Shown in pieces: positions 4,457 to 7,447 of a stretch of DNA of 7,447 nucleotides. The DNA lies in assembly GCA_002309335.1 (NCBI GenBank), contig DBXH01000015.1, positions 1-7,447 of the forward strand. Reading direction: 5' to 3'. The notes below the pieces were generated by a model. The model was not told the DNA's origin and did no database searches. It saw only the letters and a list, made by a program, of their open reading frames with translations. The stretch is from Bacteroidales bacterium UBA1217 (lineage in GTDB: Bacteria; Bacteroidota; Bacteroidia; Bacteroidales; P3). The position numbers and the translations under genes were made by a program. How positions within the stretch are numbered: the first letter of the stretch is position 1; each line of letters opens with the position of its first letter.

Positions 4457-6760
4457 CGACAAACGGTTGGTTCTCAACTGTCTCACAGCAAAGAAATAAC
4501 TGCCCGTTTTCAGTTCAAAATTGCTCTTATCACCGCTCTTCATTCGCAGACCCTTTATTATCACCGTCCCGCTTATGTCGCTGACATCTATGACGAGTGG
4601 TTCGCCAGGAGTGTCGGTCTCAATTGTAACGTCGCCAGTAGTCGGGTTAGGATAAACGCGTATCTTGCTATCGTTCGACTCTGCGGGTGTAACCATTCTC
4701 ACATAATTGGTGTCTATCATCGCCAATGTATACTCTCCTGTTTTCAGCGAATTAAGCACAAAGTAACCCTGCGATGTGCTGCCAGTATGCATATTTGACA
4801 CCGGACGCCACTCGCTCTCCGCATTCTCGCGATAGAGCAGACGCACCTGCTCAAACTCGCTTGAGTTGGTAAACAGATTGTTGTCGAGCATCGCATCGCT
4901 ACCCAGACGGCTGTAGTAGAAACGTCCGCCTATACGCGCACTCTCGGGAATAATGCCCTTGACATCCCAGTAGCGGTCGGCCATCCGCAGATAACGCGGG
5001 CTCAACGATGTGTCAGGACTTGTCCAATGATGCTTCACATAGAGCCAGATGCTGTCGTTGCCCTCCACCTTGTTCACTTCGGCCTTGAACAGGGCTGGAG
5101 CGCAATCGTACGACCCTTTAGCCTTGATGGTGCGTTGCTCTCCGATAGAGGCTTTCGACAGATCGTCGTCATAGTCGACTACCGCAAACACCGGTTTGAA
5201 CGGCAGCTGGAATACCGCTTCGCCATACTCGCCGTCGAAGGTCACAAGACGCTTGGCTGTACGCAGCAGAGGCGAGAAGAACGTTACCCACACGCGGTTG
5301 CCGTTGGCCAGCGAGTCGGTGCCGTAGCTCGTTTGACGTATGCGGACGTATGCGCTGGTGCGGTCAAACACGAGGCTGTCGATACGATAGTCGTTAAAGC
5401 CGGCTCCAAACACGTGGAAGTTGAAGAAGTCGGTCAAATCATTCCCTGTATAGAGCGACAAGCTGTCGCGCAACTGCCATGAGTCTATATTCTGGAATGC
5501 ACAACGGTCGAAAAGGCGCCGCAGCGAAGCATAGAACACCGAATCGCCCACATATCCGCGCAGCGAGTGCCACACCGTGGCTCCCTTGTCGTAAACCGTC
5601 TTACCGTATGTATATTCGGGTGTCTGGCCATAGACCGGCTTGAAGCCATCGTCGGAAATATGTGCATTTGTCAATACATCCAGCAAATTCTCCTTTGCAT
5701 ATTCCTTATATCTCAGCGGGTCGCTATCGGCATAAATGGCCTGCACAGCCACCTCCTCGCAGAACGAGGCGCCGCCCTCATTGATCCACATATCGGCAGA
5801 CGTTGCGCAGGTAAGCAGATTGCCAAACCAGGAATGGGAAAACTCGTGGCTCATCGTCGCCAGGCAAGCCTCGTCTTGCAAAGCCATACAATACGTGGTG
5901 AATGCCACATTGCCCACATGCTCCATCGAGCCCTTCGGCGTCGACACATATCCCACACGGTCCCAGCGATAAGGCCCAAAGCAGCGCTCATACATCGGTA
6001 TCACGCGACTCATATTGTCGAAAGCATTCCACACGCCTACACTATCGTGAGTCAGGTATCCTAGCAGGGCAAGATATGTGCCGTATTCGCCTTCGTAGGT
6101 GCGCTCAATGGTGTGGAACGGAGCCACAGCCACACCCACAAGGTAGGTGGGCGTCTGCCGGTTTAGCGTCCACTCAAACGTGCTGCTCTCATCGGCGTTG
6201 GTATAGACGGTGTCCATCAAGCCCGTACAAATGGCTTTCCATCCCGGCCGGGCAGTGATGGCAAGATGATAAGTGGCCTTGTCGTAGAAATTGTCGCGGC
6301 AGGGGTACCACGACTTGCCCATATTGTGCGGATATTCATACAACGCTATGCCAAGATTGTAGTAAATATTGTTGTCGAAATAGAATCCGCCCCACCCTTG
6401 CGGCGCCAGATACTGACCCTTGCGGTAAAATATCGTCACCGTAGTCGTATCACCAGCATTGCCGCCAAAAGGCACACGCACCGTACGCGAATCATAGTCA
6501 TAGCGGAACGGCACCACGATGCCGTCGACCAGTACTGAGTCGATGTCCGAAACACAGAGTTCAAGACCCACGGTGTCCATCGTCCTCAATACGTGCATCG
6601 TCACCGCCGCCGAGCCTTCTAAGCGGTTCGGTGTATGGTTGCCTATGTCAAGACGCAAGTCATAATGCAGAGCGTCGACCGAGTCGGTTATATTGTCCTG
6701 AGCGCGGAGCGGCATACAGAAAAGTACCGCTACAGCAAGCAATAAGAGATGTTTTCGCAT
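4427..6760 (-). CDS. Secreted M1-family zinc metallopeptidase (aminopeptidase N-like) with type A T9SS sorting domain
   Basis: The protein has 777 residues from ATG 6760-6758. The frame stays open upstream to a TTG at 6781, but the ATG puts the signal peptide (RKHLLLLAVAVLFCMPLRAQ) at the N-terminus and leaves 25 bases to the promoter. Residues about 25-210 are the N-terminal beta domain of M1 peptidases. The catalytic domain holds GSMEHVGN (277-284) at the substrate-amino-group site, usually GxMEN, and the zinc site HEFSH (305-309) with WINEG Glu328, exactly HExxH-x18-E. TVYDKGA supplies the probable catalytic Tyr390. Residues about 460-690 are beta-rich. Residues about 699-777 are a type A Por_Secre_tail: KIRVYPNPTTGDVTIET, LVIDVSDISGTVII, LKTGSYFFAVR. 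The enzyme should be exported by Sec, cross the outer membrane by T9SS and cleave N-terminal residues from peptides at or outside the cell surface. Active-site residues are complete, so it is probably active; specificity is unknown. Confidence 0.94.
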   Translation of the reverse strand: MRKHLLLLAVAVLFCMPLRAQDNITDSVDALHYDLRLDIGNHTPNRLEGSAAVTMHVLRTMDTVGLELCVSDIDSVLVDGIVVPFRYDYDSRTVRVPFGGNAGDTTTVTIFYRKGQYLAPQGWGGFYFDNNIYYNLGIALYEYPHNMGKSWYPCRDNFYDKATYHLAITARPGWKAICTGLMDTVYTNADESSTFEWTLNRQTPTYLVGVAVAPFHTIERTYEGEYGTYLALLGYLTHDSVGVWNAFDNMSRVIPMYERCFGPYRWDRVGYVSTPKGSMEHVGNVAFTTYCMALQDEACLATMSHEFSHSWFGNLLTCATSADMWINEGGASFCEEVAVQAIYADSDPLRYKEYAKENLLDVLTNAHISDDGFKPVYGQTPEYTYGKTVYDKGATVWHSLRGYVGDSVFYASLRRLFDRCAFQNIDSWQLRDSLSLYTGNDLTDFFNFHVFGAGFNDYRIDSLVFDRTSAYVRIRQTSYGTDSLANGNRVWVTFFSPLLRTAKRLVTFDGEYGEAVFQLPFKPVFAVVDYDDDLSKASIGEQRTIKAKGSYDCAPALFKAEVNKVEGNDSIWLYVKHHWTSPDTSLSPRYLRMADRYWDVKGIIPESARIGGRFYYSRLGSDAMLDNNLFTNSSEFEQVRLLYRENAESEWRPVSNMHTGSTSQGYFVLNSLKTGEYTLAMIDTNYVRMVTPAESNDSKIRVYPNPTTGDVTIETDTPGEPLVIDVSDISGTVIIKGLRMKSGDKSNFELKTGSYFFAVRQLRTNRLSSVKIQFMNF

Positions 6761-6785
6761 AACAAGTCCAATTAGAATCAAAATG

Positions 6786-6816
6786 CAAAATTACACTTTT
6801 TTTCGCTTATGGCAAA
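6786..6816 (-). promoter_or_regulatory. Bacteroidota housekeeping promoter for the M1 peptidase gene
   Basis: On the minus strand, TTTG (6816-6813) is followed by exactly 19 bases and then TAATTTTG (6793-6786). This fully matches the known Bacteroidota -33/-7 consensus TTTG-N19-TAnnTTTG used by the primary sigma factor. Transcription should start a few bases past 6786, leaving a leader of roughly 20 bases before ATG 6760. It lies wholly in the gap after the TonB-domain lipoprotein gene, so the peptidase has its own constitutive-type start. Confidence 0.85.
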
Positions 6817-6823
6817 AACATAT

Positions 6824-7447
6824 TTATTGAAGCTCAAATTTGATAGGCAATACAAACTCGCAGCTCACCTTTTTGCCTGCCTGCTTGCCAGGATTCCACT
6901 TGGGCATCATCTTGACCACACGAGCTGCCTCCTCGCCGCAACCGCCACCGATTTCGCGAACAATACGTACATTTCCTATCCTGCCGTCCTTCTCTACGAC
7001 AAATTTAATAACCACCGTTCCGGTTACACATTCTGCCGATTTAGGATATTGCAAATTCTTGTAAATAAAGTCGTACATAGCATCCTCGCCACCCGGAAAT
7101 GTCGGCTCTTCCTCAACAAAAACGAATATCTCAGGTTCACCTTCCAGGAACTCATCATTAATAGCCTCGCTCGGCGCTAAGTTCATACGTATAGCTTCGT
7201 CTTCTGTAATAAGTTCGTCATTTAAAGACGGATCATTCTCAAGTTCAAAACCGCATATTATTTCCTCTTCTCCCGGGATGGGGATATCCGGGCAGGGGAC
7301 ATCCGTCTCAGCGTTAATAACTGTGTCGCTGGCGCAGGAGGTGTCGGCAAGCGTTGTATCGAGCGGAGTATCGACACTCAATGTCGGTTCCGCTGCGCCG
7401 CCGCAGGCGGCCAGCGACAACGTCAATCCCGCCACCGTAGCGGCTCC
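6824..7447 (-). CDS. Lipoprotein with TonB-type C-terminal domain (5' truncated by window edge)
   Basis: The frame is open to the right edge and 207 residues are visible. A GTG at 7435 could start it, but the residues before and after it (GAATVAGLTLSLAAC) are the hydrophobic core and lipobox of a lipoprotein signal, so the true start is probably outside the window. Cleavage before the Cys would give a lipid-anchored protein. The next ~100 residues are acidic and low in complexity, with three more cysteines. The last ~90 match a TonB C-terminal domain: FPGGEDAMYDFIYKNLQYP, GTVVIKFVVEKDGRIGNVRI, EEAARVVKMMPKWNPGKQAG and a final LPIKFEL. TonB proteins normally hold an inner-membrane helix that contacts ExbB/ExbD and pass energy to outer-membrane receptors. 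Lipid anchoring makes that role uncertain; a structural or partner-binding role is possible. There is no surface-export acidic signal right after the Cys. The gene ends 63 bases before the peptidase ATG. Confidence 0.85.
   Translation of the reverse strand, partial: GAATVAGLTLSLAACGGAAEPTLSVDTPLDTTLADTSCASDTVINAETDVPCPDIPIPGEEEIICGFELENDPSLNDELITEDEAIRMNLAPSEAINDEFLEGEPEIFVFVEEEPTFPGGEDAMYDFIYKNLQYPKSAECVTGTVVIKFVVEKDGRIGNVRIVREIGGGCGEEAARVVKMMPKWNPGKQAGKKVSCEFVLPIKFELQ

Noticed and set aside
6758..6781. TTG at 6781 as the start of the M1 peptidase
   Set aside because: It lies only a few bases from the -7 box, so little or no leader would remain. The ATG at 6760 gives a proper signal peptide.
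140..7180. Many plus-strand open frames of 60-165 codons, for example 729-1184, 5027-5482 and 5567-6064
   Set aside because: They lie opposite strongly supported minus-strand genes, contain no recognisable domain and look like products of codon bias in the real genes.
7433..7435. GTG at 7435 as the true start of the TonB-domain lipoprotein
   Set aside because: It would leave almost no charged n-region, and the frame is open to the window edge with residues that extend the signal peptide core.

Overview
The window looks like a chromosomal piece from a member of the Bacteroidota, most likely Bacteroidales. Four things suggest this: secreted proteins with type IX secretion system (T9SS) C-terminal sorting domains of both type A and type B, an ECF sigma factor followed by a single-pass membrane protein, a lipoprotein with a TonB-type C-terminal domain, and a near-perfect Bacteroidota housekeeping promoter (TTTG, 19 bases, TAATTTTG). 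All convincing genes lie on the minus strand, so transcription runs from right to left. I see no RNA gene, CRISPR array, transposase or phage gene.

Reading in the direction of transcription: (1) 7447-6824, the 3' part of a lipoprotein with a TonB C-terminal domain, cut by the right edge; (2) a 63-base gap holding the promoter; (3) 6760-4427, a secreted M1-family metallopeptidase with a type A T9SS tail; (4) an AT-rich inverted repeat over its stop codon, a likely weak terminator; (5) 4377-3829, an ECF sigma factor; (6) 3822-2965, a one-TM protein with an anti-sigma-like N-terminus and a type B (CHU_C) C-terminal domain; (7) 2961-1990, a fusion of free methionine-(R)-sulfoxide reductase (GAF fold) with MsrA; (8) 1988-243, a large secreted protein with a jelly-roll-like domain, a duplicated two-part repeat module and a type B tail; (9) 247-98, an open frame without a start codon that reads like the end of a type A T9SS sorting domain; (10) 101-1, the signal peptide of another exported protein, cut by the left edge.

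Genes 5 to 8 are separated by 6, 3 and 1 bases and must be one transcription unit. It combines a regulator, a membrane protein carrying a T9SS-type domain, a cytoplasmic methionine-sulfoxide repair enzyme for both sulfoxide stereoisomers, and a T9SS cargo protein. A working idea (inference only) is an envelope or oxidative-stress regulon tied to T9SS secretion. The most unusual items are the fRMsr-MsrA fusion, the CTD-like domain on the putative anti-sigma partner, and the orphan type A tail hidden between genes 8 and 10.
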